From contig CAJNOI010000070.1 in NCBI GenBank assembly GCA_905250115.1, positions 355,856 to 419,855 of the forward strand: a stretch of 64,000 bases of DNA, read 5' to 3'. Below, piece by piece: positions 1 to 11,389 of the stretch. Source of the stretch: Adineta steineri. Taxonomy: Eukaryota; Rotifera; Eurotatoria; Adinetida; Adinetidae. The position numbers and the translations under genes were made by a program. The notes below the pieces were generated by a model that worked only from the letters and a program-made list of their open reading frames with translations, made no database searches and was not told the DNA's origin. The stretch's first letter is position 1. Every line of letters begins with the position of its first letter.

Positions 1-1909
1 ATATATCTATATTATAAAGACCATCTACAGGCGGGGCAATATAACAATTAAATATGTCACGATTAGTTTCATCTCGTTGACAAAATGTATGTAAATTGCG
101 TGGATATTCATCTTTACCTACTTTCAATGTAGCAAACATATTAACATGTTTTGGTGTTCGAATAGAAATTTTAAATAAATTTTCACTTATTTCATTAAAA
201 CCTTGTTTGGGCGATAATAAATTCAAACCAAGTTGATAATAAATCGATCGCATAATAGGTAAACTAAGAAATTCTGCTCTGCTAATTTCTGGTGCAAGCA
301 ATTGATATCCTGAACAATAGTGTGTGTAGATAAATTCTTCAGGTGATGTAAGAAAATAGAAATCTTCGAGTTTATTCTCATTATCTCTACCACCTGCACC
401 CCATGTTGGATCGACTAAATAAGTATAATTATCCAATACAATGCTATTCCATGCGTGAGGTGATTTGTTGAGTTCTTCGTTTGTTTTTACCAAATTATTT
501 TTAGCATAACCGCTAATTTCATAACAGTCAATACCTAACAATGAGCAACATTCATGATAGAGACTAGCAAAACCTCGGCAGACTCCTTGTCTTGTACGAA
601 AAACGGACTCAGCAGCATTAATATTACAATGCAATGCATATTTAATATAGTGACCGATCCAACAGAAGAGTAACCATGCATATTCTAATTTATTTGTTCC
701 ATGTCTTTTAATCGTATCTGTAAGATCCTTCATTGAGCTAATTGCTGACCATTGTTGAATGAGATCACGAAATCGTTTATTAGCGACAACTGCGTCACGT
801 TGTTGACGAAAATTAGTATCGATACAGGTTTTCTTAGTATCAGCACTAATTTTAATCTCACGACTGTTGGCAAGAGTAATAGCCTTCTGACGATTTGCCT
901 GTCCATTAGTAGTGGTAGTAACATTCAACATTGACTTGTGTTGATTTTTAAGAGCATCCGCCACCGATTGTTTAATAAGATCCTGTAATAACATTGGTTG
1001 CTGTTCAATAATTGCATTAACGAGTGTTCTTTTTAAATCGTCAAATAAATTATTAAGTTCATTCGAGTTTTCTTTTGTTGGATTGGCACGTTTTTCGATT
1101 GTTTGTACTAGCGTATCTTGTAATCGATCAATAGTATCGAAGTTGAGTGTTGTTGACCCAAGTGTACCAATATTATTAAACAGACTTTGTCTTACATCGT
1201 GTTCAGCTGTTGTAATTAGAGTGTTTTGAAGTTGTTCTAAGTTCGTTGGTAATGGTTGCTGTGAACTTGACTTTTGTTTCATCTTCGGTGTCGAAGAATT
1301 AACTAAAGGAGAACTGCTCTTGTCATACTCTTGTGATACATCAACATCAGTATTGACTATTGGATCTTCGAATGCTTTCTTTCCTTGCCTTAATGGTTTT
1401 ACAGATGTTTGATGATCAATTGTGGCGTCGACTTCAGTTTGAATTGGCACCGTTGAACGATCACGACGACGACGGTGACTGGTTGGGTGTGGTATAGTTG
1501 ATCTGGATGGAATAGATTTATTTTGTTGTACAATTTGTTCTACTGCTTCAAACATCTCATTAACGTTATTGTAAACACCCTTTACTTTTGGCCACTCTTT
1601 TGTCCATTGTTCATGATTACTCTTATTATAACAGAAGACAAAGATAAAATTTAGGTGAGGGGCATCATGAATGATCGGCACTGTCTCTCTTCCTAATGCA
1701 CCTGAGATCATCATAATAGTATTTTCATAATTACTTTCGTAAAAGTGATTCATAAACAAATCAGCATCGGTAAAAGTATTCAGAGAATTAGTAATTGCCT
1801 GTAGACCATTGAATAAATCTGAATTGTTCTTCTTTAATTCATCGACATTAGAGGCTAACAAGAAGAGATGATACTTTTTTGTATCGTTTGAGTCAAGTAG
1901 ATGTGCCAT
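1..1909 (-). CDS. Transglutaminase-like (KY/CYK3-type) protein, 3' end beyond window
   Basis: One open frame runs from ATG at 1909 to the window edge (636 codons, no stop), so the C-terminus is missing. Residues about 430-505 carry a transglutaminase-like core with the full Cys-His-Asp triad: C444 in GVCRGFASLYHECC, H485 in SPHAWNSIV and D500 in LVDPTWGAGG. This pattern fits the kyphoscoliosis-peptidase/cytokinesis CYK3 group rather than blood or tissue transglutaminases. Residues about 1-125 form a separate domain containing FVFCYNKSNHEQWTKEWPKV. From memory, similar segments precede TPR/kinesin-light-chain or ADP-ribosyltransferase domains in many bdelloid proteins. A low-complexity linker (about 130-350) joins the two. 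No signal peptide or membrane segment is seen, so a cytosolic location is likely. It is transcribed away from the reductase gene at 3925. The triad implies protease-like or crosslinking chemistry, but the substrate is unknown. Confidence 0.85.
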   Translation of the reverse strand, partial: MAHLLDSNDTKKYHLFLLASNVDELKKNNSDLFNGLQAITNSLNTFTDADLFMNHFYESNYENTIMMISGALGRETVPIIHDAPHLNFIFVFCYNKSNHEQWTKEWPKVKGVYNNVNEMFEAVEQIVQQNKSIPSRSTIPHPTSHRRRRDRSTVPIQTEVDATIDHQTSVKPLRQGKKAFEDPIVNTDVDVSQEYDKSSSPLVNSSTPKMKQKSSSQQPLPTNLEQLQNTLITTAEHDVRQSLFNNIGTLGSTTLNFDTIDRLQDTLVQTIEKRANPTKENSNELNNLFDDLKRTLVNAIIEQQPMLLQDLIKQSVADALKNQHKSMLNVTTTTNGQANRQKAITLANSREIKISADTKKTCIDTNFRQQRDAVVANKRFRDLIQQWSAISSMKDLTDTIKRHGTNKLEYAWLLFCWIGHYIKYALHCNINAAESVFRTRQGVCRGFASLYHECCSLLGIDCYEISGYAKNNLVKTNEELNKSPHAWNSIVLDNYTYLVDPTWGAGGRDNENKLEDFYFLTSPEEFIYTHYCSGYQLLAPEISRAEFLSLPIMRSIYYQLGLNLLSPKQGFNEISENLFKISIRTPKHVNMFATLKVGKDEYPRNLHTFCQRDETNRDIFNCYIAPPVDGLYNIDI

Positions 1910-2271
1910 GGTATCGTCGAAAAAATTATAGTAATATGTAATAATTCTTTTGTTATTGGTTTTAATTCTATACTAAACAGGATCTAAATAGATTTAAAAA
2001 TTCTCCAAATGATTTAACAGACACATGTGTAAGTAGTAATTCATTTATTATTATAATTCTGTTACTTTCATGTCCTTGCTTCGAAAGAAAAATAATTTAT
2101 TTCATTTACTCGTTTATAATAAAAAATACTGCTTACAAACATCAGTAATAAACTATGAATATAGATGTTAATAGAGTAAAATAAAAAAAACGTTACCTGT
2201 TATATATACCTTCTTCTGTTTCTCTTCGCGGAATGTTGATGTCTTTGTGCACGACGCACATAAATAATAGA

Positions 2272-2280
2272 TTTTATATG
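2272..2280 (-). promoter_or_regulatory. TATA box of the transglutaminase-like gene
   Basis: Read on the minus strand this is ATATAAAAT, lying about 75 bp before an ACAG|GTAACG donor at 2197. The donor would end a noncoding first exon. Acceptor-like TTTAG sites occur near 1970-1985, followed by the ATG at 1909, so a 5'-UTR intron of roughly 200 bp is plausible. The start site and the intron are inferred. Confidence 0.45.
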
Positions 2281-2392
2281 CTTGCTAAAAACTTGATAAG
2301 AAAATAAAGAACGACGCAATTTACTGTCTTACAGTGATTGGATTTTGCCAAGCTATCAACAAAAATAACAAATAGAACACAACCAGGTGAAG

Positions 2393-2400
2393 TGACGTCA
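2393..2400. promoter_or_regulatory. Full CRE palindrome TGACGTCA
   Basis: A perfect TGACGTCA, the consensus site of CREB/ATF bZIP factors, lies about 115 bp upstream of the TATA box at 2272 in the interval between two divergent genes. Position and perfection make a regulatory role plausible, but an 8-mer can occur by chance. Confidence 0.35.
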
Positions 2401-3160
2401 GATCAACAAAATGTTGGCAAAACTACTGTGTCATTTTTTTTTTCTATTTCAAAAGCATGCTTAAAATTTCATCATGAAGAGTAAATATGAATAATACTTA
2501 ATTTCCTACTTTTTTATTATTAAAATGTACAATCAATTAATATTGAATTAATACATGTTCTTTGCTTTTTTTATCTAATTAAGTGAAATTTCGTTTTTGT
2601 GAAGAACTTTTTCTAATAATAAAATTTAGTAAATTTTCTTTTGTTTAAATTATTCGACTAACTGACAAATTTTCATCAATAGAATTTTATTGTTAAGAGT
2701 AATTCTATTAAAAATCATTGAGAGACCTTGTTCTTGTATTTTGTAGAAGATAAAAAATTTAATTGATTTTAATCGAATTTCTTCGGTTAGCAATAACATA
2801 AAATTAGTATTTTGATTGATTTTATTAGCTTCTTTAAAATTATAAATAAACATCATCAAAAATGTACTAAGAATTTTACAATTATGGGAAGCGAGCCAGA
2901 CATGTCAGCCAAAGAAATGAGGTTTACTTCATATAGAAAAAACTAGCTGACCACACTGCAGTTCTTACTTTGCCATTATTCAACCTACTTTCTGCCTTTC
3001 TTCCATTAACGCAATAATTTTTCGAGGTCTACATTAGCGTACTACCTGTAATTTTTCAATGTCTATGTGGACGTAGTACGTGTAGTTTTTTATGATCTGC
3101 CTGAATATGGTAGGATCACAAGCAGAAGCGAACATATACGCGAAAAAAGTAGCTATTGAG

Positions 3161-3924
3161 GGTGTGAGTGTGGGTGCCGCTGTGAGTAATGCTTTAATCT
3201 CTCACTCTCGTCCACATCTTCACACTATCAATTGTATCAATATAGATCGATACACTGAGATTAAGCAGGGATGGATATGATAAGCATACACGCAAATACT
3301 CACACATATGCTCATAATTTTATAGAATTTTTGATTGAGTGACAGTTATTATGAATAGCAGTGAAGAGAAAAGCAGATCCATGTAGAAAAATTATTTTCT
3401 CTACGTGGCACATTTGGATTGGATATTGACTGTGAGTCAGTTGTAAACGGATGACGCAAACGGTTTATCAAATTAAACTTCCGCGGACGTGGAGAACGAG
3501 AAATTTTACGAGATAATATAATAACGAAGAATTTTGTCGTTCTCTTACCATAGATAGCGATCAAAAGAGATTAGTTATTTAGTTTCTTCACTCACGCTGT
3601 GTTTTTAGGCTGCAAACACTATATTATATGCTTTGACTTATGCGCATTTGTTCTCCGACTCTACGACAAATCGAACATTCATTAAGCTAGAAAACAATAG
3701 TGGATTTTTCAACAGAATATTTTGTGTAATTACGAAATTCAAAAACAAAGCTGGAATTTTCTGAATCATATGTATATGACTCAGAGATGTATGTATGACT
3801 CAAGAGAAGAATTCATGTTTTACTTACTTTTTACTATAAAATGAGTCTAAAAACGAACTCAGTTGCGTAATTACTTTGCATAATTTTAATAGAGTTTTTC
3901 GTTACAAAATACTTTCAGATAGAT
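3161..3924 (+). other. Duplicated 5' flank of reductase copy A
   Basis: Noncoding sequence upstream of the reductase, shared with 46420-47065 in inverted orientation, with small indels and substitutions. No clear TATA box was found. Short open frames here are not conserved between the two copies. Confidence 0.6.
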
Positions 3925-6900
3925 ATGAATAAACAAGTCACCACGGAAAAGGTGAGTAATTGGAAATGTGATGCATGTGATCGCGTACTGATGCATGGTG
4001 AATTTCGGTATAATTGCACAGTTTGTGACAACTATGACCATTGCGAACAATGCACTATGAGAGTTTACCCACCGCATCCTCATCGAATGATTCGTGAACT
4101 GGCATACGCTCATGTAAAAAATATGGACATCACGGAACTGGATATGATAACGAGTATTCAAGCTGCGATGGCTTTATATGAGGATCGTCATTGTATGGGT
4201 GTACGAGATACTGATCCAAACAATCCAGGGCAATACACAGATGCCTACACCTGGTTAACATTCAAGACAATAGGCGATCGATCAAAGAATTTTGGGCACG
4301 GACTTCGACATTTAGTTGAACCTCGTGGTTATCTTGCTATCTGTGCAGCTAATCGACCCGAATGGATGATAACTGATTTTGCATGCATGTTGCACAGCAT
4401 TATCAGTGTCCCAATCTACTGTCTATTCAATGATCGTGATGTTGCTTATATCATCAACAATACAAAAATATCTGTCGTTGTTTGTGATAATGAGATGCTA
4501 CCAAAATTTACTCGAATATATTCACAATGTCCATCACTACGTCATATCGTTTGCATGGATCCAATTTTAAAGACAACTGTCGGTAAGTGCACAATGTTTC
4601 TATGGTGACATAGAAGTTGCATTGTAAGATCGCATCGAGGAAATAAATATTTCTCAACTTTTCTTTTCTCTTATAGAAAATGCTAACCTTTCGATTCATT
4701 ATATGGCAGATATTGAAAGATATGGTGCTATGAAATATTACGAGTCTGTCCCTATTGGACCAACTGATTGCCTCACAATCATCTACACGAGTGGAAGTTC
4801 AGGATTTCCAAAAGGTGTAATTATCAACAAAGATGCGTTTTGGAGTAACTTTCTACGTTGTTATTCGCTATCTTATTCTGAACATGTCTCATTCGTATAT
4901 GAACCATTGGCGTGGTCAAGTGGTCGAAAATCAGTCATTATAGCATTTCTGTGTGGAGGACGCACTGGATTCTCTTCAGGAGACGTATCACGACTCATGG
5001 AAGAGATGGCTTTAGTTCGACCTACACAGTTTGGTGGTCCACCGACGATTTGGAATAAAATTTATTCTGAGTTCAAAGCGACTCTATCTTTGGCGACCGC
5101 TAATCTGACACCAGATGCTACCGCGGTAGAAAAAGGACATCTTCTAGAACAGTTTTCAAAACTCATTCCAAGGAGATGTCGACTAATCAGTATTGGAGGT
5201 GCCATGGTCAGTTCAGCAGTGCTAGACTTCATGCGAGAATGCTTCTCACATTGTTCCATCTTTGAAACCTATGGAATTACGGAGTGTGGCAGTGTTGCCG
5301 TAAATAATTTCCTAGAGAATAAACTCAATTATCGATTGGAATCGGTTCCAGAAATGGGCTACACACTCGACGATAAACCATTCCCAAGAGGAGAATTTTT
5401 GGTCAAAACAGAACAAATATTTTCTGGATACATTAATAACACAGACGAAACTGGAGCAGCTCTGACTCAGGATGGATTTTTTCGTACTGGTGACATTGTT
5501 GAACTTCATACTAGAGTAATAGGAAGACCTCATGTGCATGTTATTGATCGAAAGAAAAACTTCTTCAAACTTTCTCAAGGCCAATTTGTTTCGCCTGAAT
5601 TTCTTCAAGGAGTTTATAACAAAAGTGTTTTTGTTCATCAAATCTACATTCATGGTGACCTTCTATCAGATAGTGTTGCGGCAGTTGTCGTACCAAATCG
5701 CGAATATGCTCAGACGTTTATGGTGAGAAACAATCTAGGAAAACTAGATATAAACAAGCCAGATCCAAAATTTTGTGATGCAGTCATGCAAGATTTGCAA
5801 CTGATCGCGAAACAAGAATCACTTCGACCGCACGAAATTCCATCACGACTACTAATCGATTTTGAACCTTTCACACCGGAAAATGGCCTTCTTACCTCGA
5901 CAATGAAGCCCTGTCGACCAAAACTAAGTGCACATTATGCTGAACGACTGAAAACAACAACACATTCGATTGAACAAAAGTTGAAAACAATTATCGAAAC
6001 TGCAACAGGACGGTCACTGTTGTTAACTGATAAAAATGAGGATTTTATGGCTATTGGTGGTGATTCATTAGCAGCTGTGCGCTTATCTCGCATGATACAA
6101 GATGAACTCGCAGTATCATTACCAGCCAATGTATTTTTTCAATCCGAGATGAATCTGAAGCGTTTGACAACACTGGTGCAAAATCCCTCACAGATTTCAT
6201 CTCATCCAGCGTCCATCGTACCGCAAATGCTTCATGACTCTGACATCGATCTGAATATTACAGTTGGTAAATGCAAACCTACACATATATCTCCTTCTAT
6301 GGTTTTTGTCACAGGAACCACAGGATATGTCGGTGGTTTCTTATTAGCAGAAATGCTAAACGTCTATCCTCTGAAGTGCAAATTTGTTTGTCTTGTAAGA
6401 TGCAATCCAATAAGCAATTCAATAGATCGTATTCGAGATAATATGTCATTTCTTCGTATATGGAAAGATGAGTTTCGAGAACGGATCATTGCATTGCGAG
6501 GTGATTTGGCTAAGGATCACTTTGGACTAGACAATGAAATATATGAGTCACTCGCCGCTCAAACAGATATTATCTTTCACTGTGGTGCTACTGTCAATTT
6601 TATACTTCCCTACAATAAACTCTATGGCCCAAATGTATGTGGTACTCGTGAGATTATTCGTTTGGCTACTCATGGTGCCACTTGCATACCTGTACAATAC
6701 ATCTCCACGGTAAGCGTTCTATCTTCTGATATTATCAGAGAGGTGTCGATTGATAAGATCCCTCCGGATGGTTTAACCAGTGGCTATGGACAAAGTAAAT
6801 GGGTAGCAGAGAAACTCATGTACAAGGCAAGTCGCTCTGGTCTACCAGTAGTTATCTATCGTCTGGGATCGATTAGTAGTAATACAGAGACTGGTGTTTG

Positions 6901-7369
6901 TAATCGACATGATCTTCATACATTATTAATGGCAGCAATTATGAAAGTAGGATGCTATCCTCTATTGGCTATGAAGTCCACATTCGATGGTTTACCAGTA
7001 GATTTTTGTGCCAAAAGTATTGTTTATCTAAGTCAAAAACAACCTAGTGTTTATGGAAGTGTCTATCACGTTGCCAATCCATATGGTAGAATATCATTCG
7101 AAGATATAGTTAAAGGTATGGTGAAATGTGGTGTTGAAACAAGAGGTATCGCATTTGACCAATGGCAAAACAAAATGAAAGCAGAAACTATGCGAACTGG
7201 CCCGTTTGAGTCCTTGAGTGAGTTCCTGTCAGTCAAACTTTTCAATGAACGACGGGTGCTGTCCTCAGAACAATTTTGCAATGCTGTTTCACAACTGGAC
7301 TTTCCATCGTTGAATCAGACATATATTTTTAAATGGTTGTTTTTCATATATCGTAATATTGTTAACTAA
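3925..7369 (+). CDS. Carboxylic acid reductase-like A-T-R enzyme with N-terminal ZZ zinc finger (copy A)
   Basis: Two exons, 3925-4582 and 4677-7369, around a 94-bp intron (CG|GTAAGT .. TTATAG) join in frame to 1116 residues. Residues 15-53 form a ZZ-type zinc finger (C15, C18, C31, C34, C40, C43, H51, H53). An adenylation domain follows with YTSGSSGFPKG (256-266), YGITECG (418-424), RTGD (489-492) and IDRKKNFFKLSQGQF (from 509). A carrier domain has the phosphopantetheine serine in GGDS (about 683). A thioester-reductase Rossmann domain has TGTTGYVGG (765-773) and YGQSK (923-927). This is the order and roughly the length of bacterial/fungal carboxylic acid reductases, which activate an acid with ATP, load it on the carrier arm and release an aldehyde with NADPH. 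KLSQGQF and the ENGLLT region favour that family over aminoadipate reductase. The ZZ finger is unusual for it. Substrate unknown; no targeting signal seen. Confidence 0.88.
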
Positions 7370-8096
7370 TAGTGTGGGTGTGTATGTATGTGTATGTGCG
7401 TCTGGGTTCTTTTCTCTAATAATATATTCAGTTCACAAAATAGATTTTCATTAGTCCAATATTTAAAAATAAAATATCACTCTATCAAAGATATATAAAT
7501 AAAGAAAAGAGTAAAACACACACTAATTGTTAACATTATATCAATATATTTTAATGGAAACAAATTAAACAACAACAAACAGTAAAGAACGAACAAAAAC
7601 ACAGTAAACAAATATCACAGTTATATCATTTCATCATTATGTATATTCAACACCTTGACAAACTGAAGGTAAGAATCAAATTAATTATTTCTTACGAACA
7701 AAAAATTTAGTTTTTATTCAGAGAATATTGATAAATATGAAGAAATTGATCTATGAAAAGTCTCTCATTCAGACTACAATGTGTGGACTAGAAATAGTTT
7801 CATAAAAGTATTTAAATTTCATGTTTTCTTTCAGTTCTGCAACATGTCTATAGCTTTCATATATTTTTGTTTGGAATAGCATGTCAAGACACACTGCATG
7901 ACCAAACCTCTTTTTTCAATTATAGTTTCTTTTTCTTACATATACATATACTTTTGCAGTTAGACATTCATTTTTCACAAGGTTCTTGAGTCATTCAACA
8001 TATTTTTAAGAGAAGGAAAAACCTCAACAAAGAATTGATGAAATCAAAACAAAAATCAAAATTATTTTTATGCATTTATTTAGAAATTATAATTAA
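7370..8096 (+). other. Duplicated spacer between reductase and glycosyltransferase (copy A)
   Basis: AT-rich noncoding DNA shared with 42216-42974 in inverted orientation. It starts with a GT-rich run (TGTGGGTGTGTATGTATG) just after the reductase stop. No conserved open frame or RNA gene was recognised. Confidence 0.6.
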
Positions 8097-9701
8097 ATGG
8101 CCAAGAGAACACATTTTTGTCGAATATTTACAACAAAATATCTTTCTAGTCGTCATTCTTATTCTTCATTATGGTCAATATTTTATTTTCTCTTCTTATC
8201 TTGGTCCATTTCTTATATTATTCTCACAAATCTTGATCGATTTATTTTACAAAACATTTTCCAAGAATTTCAAAATTCTAATCAATTATCGATTATTACT
8301 AAAAATAGGAATTATGTAAAATCAACATCAAGATTAAAATCAGATAAAAGAGGATATGTTGCACTTTTATATAGTGGTACTGCACGAAGTTTTAGTTCAA
8401 ATTTTGAAAGTCATATTATTAATATGATGAGTGGATGTCCATATACAATTCATCTCTTTTTTCATACATATATTAATGAAAATAATCAATATCATTTCTC
8501 TCAAGATAAAAATGAAAACAATTTTTCCAAGTACACAAATTATTTATCAGTCAATGCAACTCTTTCCTATTTTCATGGATATATTAATCTTGATAATGAA
8601 TATGTTGCATTTCATAATCAAGCTGTTAAAGTTAACGCTTTTGAATATTTATCATTGAGAAATTTACGTGAAATATATAAAAATACTTATGATACTTCAA
8701 TGAAACGTTTTCTTGGTCATCCACCAATTCCTGGCATTTATTATATGTGGCATAGTCAACGTCGTTGTGAAGAACTACGTCAACAATATGTAAATAGGAG
8801 TGCGGATGGAATTGTTTATAAATGGATCTTTCGAATGCGTCATGATGCTGTTTATTATACAAATTGGTGGCAACAAGCTTTTCATATCTCCATTTATACG
8901 CATTCAAATCTCAAACATAAAAATATAAATCATGATATTAAAAATCATTGGGGAATTTATCCAGCAAGATTATATGATATGATCTATGAACCAAGATTAA
9001 AATCAAATGAGAATATTATTTATATCCCTTTTGGATGGTCAAATGGTGGTTATAATGATCAGTTTGCAGCAATGTCATCGAACAGAAATGCTCAGCATTA
9101 TTTTATGAGAATATTAAATATTAAACGAATGTTACACGAATCAATTGTTCATCCTGAAACATCAATACATTTAATTGCGAAATGGAATCAGATTAAAATA
9201 GATAATAGAAATGCCACGATTTGTTATGATATTGTTCGCATATCAACTAAAAATCATCGATCTTGTGCTTATAAAAAAAGTGGAATAGAAGATTGTCAAT
9301 TATTATGTCCTAAATATGAAAACATCAATACAATATTACACAATCATTTTATTAATAATAAGAATAATTTAGTTTCACAAGACAATTCTACAAGAATATT
9401 AAATAATAATAAAGAAGAAACTGAAATATTATTAAATCAACATATTTTATCTATGAATAATAATAATAATAATAATGAAAATTCAATAGAAATCAATGAT
9501 CAGTCTTCATCTTTTTATTATTTTTATCGATATATTAATTCAAAATATCTAAATAATCCTTGTCTACCTCAAACATGGACTAAAGATCAAGGAAATAACT
9601 ATGAAAAACATCATTTTCCATTTATTCTTCGATCATCAGATCAAACTAAAATTAATCAATACAATCAATATTTGACATGTGGGTCGAATGTTAATATTTA
9701 A
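8097..9701 (+). CDS. Putative type II membrane glycosyltransferase (copy A)
   Basis: Single-exon frame of 534 residues. A short basic N-terminus is followed by one hydrophobic segment (about residues 23-45), giving a type II signal-anchor layout typical of Golgi enzymes. The luminal part opens with YVALLYSGTARSF and later has IFRMRHDAVYY and GGYNDQFAAMSS. These resemble the R-x-R-x-D and NDxFA motifs of poorly characterised glycosyltransferase-like families (DUF7796-like). Family assignment rests on these motifs only. The C-terminal third is asparagine-rich with an AAT microsatellite. It lies co-directional 727 bp after the reductase and is duplicated at 40605-42215 with about 96% amino-acid identity. 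Donor, acceptor and cellular role are unknown. Confidence 0.6.
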   Translation: MAKRTHFCRIFTTKYLSSRHSYSSLWSIFYFLFLSWSISYIILTNLDRFILQNIFQEFQNSNQLSIITKNRNYVKSTSRLKSDKRGYVALLYSGTARSFSSNFESHIINMMSGCPYTIHLFFHTYINENNQYHFSQDKNENNFSKYTNYLSVNATLSYFHGYINLDNEYVAFHNQAVKVNAFEYLSLRNLREIYKNTYDTSMKRFLGHPPIPGIYYMWHSQRRCEELRQQYVNRSADGIVYKWIFRMRHDAVYYTNWWQQAFHISIYTHSNLKHKNINHDIKNHWGIYPARLYDMIYEPRLKSNENIIYIPFGWSNGGYNDQFAAMSSNRNAQHYFMRILNIKRMLHESIVHPETSIHLIAKWNQIKIDNRNATICYDIVRISTKNHRSCAYKKSGIEDCQLLCPKYENINTILHNHFINNKNNLVSQDNSTRILNNNKEETEILLNQHILSMNNNNNNNENSIEINDQSSSFYYFYRYINSKYLNNPCLPQTWTKDQGNNYEKHHFPFILRSSDQTKINQYNQYLTCGSNVNI

Positions 9702-9829
9702 TGAGAAAAAACAAAATATAAGTTTTTTTGTATTAATGATGGTATAGAAAATATTTAGAATTGTATTTTGTAATAATAAATATATGTTGAATATTATTAT
9801 AATTCTATATATGAGAATACTATCTTTTT

Positions 9830-10040
9830 GTGTACTCAAAAAGTGAGTACACTACTAGAATCGGTCAGTGTGTCCGGCCGTCCGTCCGTCCGGCCGTTTA
9901 CACGATAACGCACGAAAGGAGAGTCAGATTGAGCTGAAATTTTCAACATAATTCAGTCTCATCTAGATCTCGGTCGAGTTCGAAGATGAGCCTAATTGGC
10001 CGGGCCATTCCCGAGTTATTGAAAAAATACTGATATTTCC
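9830..10040 (+). repeat. Direct repeat unit 1 of the arm-A insertion
   Basis: Begins with a small perfect hairpin (GTGTACTC / GAGTACAC, 7-nt loop). Then come CCGTCCG runs, TTTACACGATAACGCACGAA, GATCTCGGTCGAGTTCGAAG and CCCGAGTTATTGAAAAAA. The same landmarks recur in order at 10626 and 11390. Confidence 0.8.
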
Positions 10041-10625
10041 TGTTTTTGTTGTATTGGAATATTGACGTATTTCGACTTTGACAAAAAAAACTTTTTTTTA
10101 TAAGCAAATAAATCTTCAGCTATTATATACCATTCGATAGAGAATTTCAAGGGCTACAAAATGGTATATAAATATTGAGAAAAAAGTGTAGCATTATATT
10201 CTAACGTCGAGAATACTTTATAGAATCTCAACAGACTGCCTAGTCAACGTGATTCATTTGACACAGTATTCACTTTTATTTCTAGTTTTTTTGCTAATTT
10301 TGTGGCACGAAGGGTAATTTGGCATGGAGAATCCAAATCTGACGTCCGTTTTAATTAATTGATTAATTAATTATTAACTAGGCTCTAATTAGTCGTTAAT
10401 TAATGAAGAAATTTTTTAAGATTGAAAAAGGTGTATTCAAATGTGAAGAATCCGAATCTGGTAGCTGATTTAATTAATTAATTAATTAAGCTTAATTAAC
10501 GTTTTTTCACAAAAACTAAAATAACTCAGATTAGAACGGATAACTTGGATCTGAGGTTAAATTTAATTAACCATTAGTTATTAATTATTAATTAGGTATG
10601 AATCTACTATTAATTCTTTGTTATT

Positions 10626-10819
10626 GTGTACTCAAAAAGTGAGTACACTTCTAGAATCGGTCTGTGTGTCCGTCCGTTTACACGATAACGCACGAAAGAA
10701 TAGTCCGATTGAGCTGAAAGTTTGTACACAATTCAGTCTCATATAGATCTCGGTCGAGTTCGAAGATGAGCCTAAATGGCCTGATCATTCCCGAGTTATT
10801 GAAAAAAAACTTATATTTC
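10626..10819 (+). repeat. Direct repeat unit 2 of the arm-A insertion
   Basis: Same ordered landmarks as the unit at 9830, with a perfect starting hairpin. Weaker similarity continues downstream (TTATATAGCATTCAATAGAG here, TTATATACCATTCGATAGAG near 10120), so the true repeat may exceed 300 bp. Confidence 0.8.
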
Positions 10820-11389
10820 ACTATGATTTTTCTATATTTTTTTGGAGGGAAAAATCATATAATGCCATTCTCGTAAGCAATTTTTCTACTAGAGTAAAAT
10901 AAAAGTCCACTTGTTATATAGCATTCAATAGAGAATTTCATAAGCTACAAGATGGTACTAAATTATAGGGGTAAACGGGTTGCACACAAGATTGTCCCTA
11001 TATAACAGAGTGGGTAAAATATAAAAAAATCATATATGTTGATAATGTGTCAGTGCGATATCTGTTTGTTTTTCATATTACTAATAACACTTTTTTTTAG
11101 AGTAGATAGAACTCATCAAGAGCTTGAAAATGATGTAAAATAATAGGGGGTAGATATGCTGCGTTCGATATGTCTTTACTATCACACTTGTGAAAAACTA
11201 TGAAAAAGCCATATACCTTAATAGTGTGTCTGTGTGATACTCGTTTGTTCTCCATAAGGTGAACGTTATTTTTATGTACTCAAAAAGTAAAGTTCACGAT
11301 AGATTGATTTTGATCAATCTGTCTAAAAGAATTCATCCTTGAGCGCACTAAGGAACAGCCCTTTAGTCCCTGTGGATGCCCTCGTTTTA

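Larger units (their letters stand above)
1910..3160. other. Divergent intergenic region left of arm A
   Basis: Noncoding AT-rich DNA between the transglutaminase-like gene and arm A. It holds the CRE/TATA pair and a probable 5'-UTR intron. The short open frames in it have no recognisable domain. Its right edge is where similarity to the A' arm begins, at a GT-rich tract. Confidence 0.6.

Noticed and set aside
2650..2859. 69-codon minus-strand open frame
   Set aside because: AT-rich with no recognised motif and no upstream promoter or continuing exon; not enough to call a gene.
3092..3564. Short frames in the reductase 5' flank
   Set aside because: They cross the boundary of the inverted arm and are not conserved as frames in the second copy.
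7371..7410. TGTGGG-like run as a telomere remnant
   Set aside because: Bdelloid telomeres are reported to use TGTGGG-type repeats, but this is a short GT microsatellite present at both reductase 3' ends, not an array.
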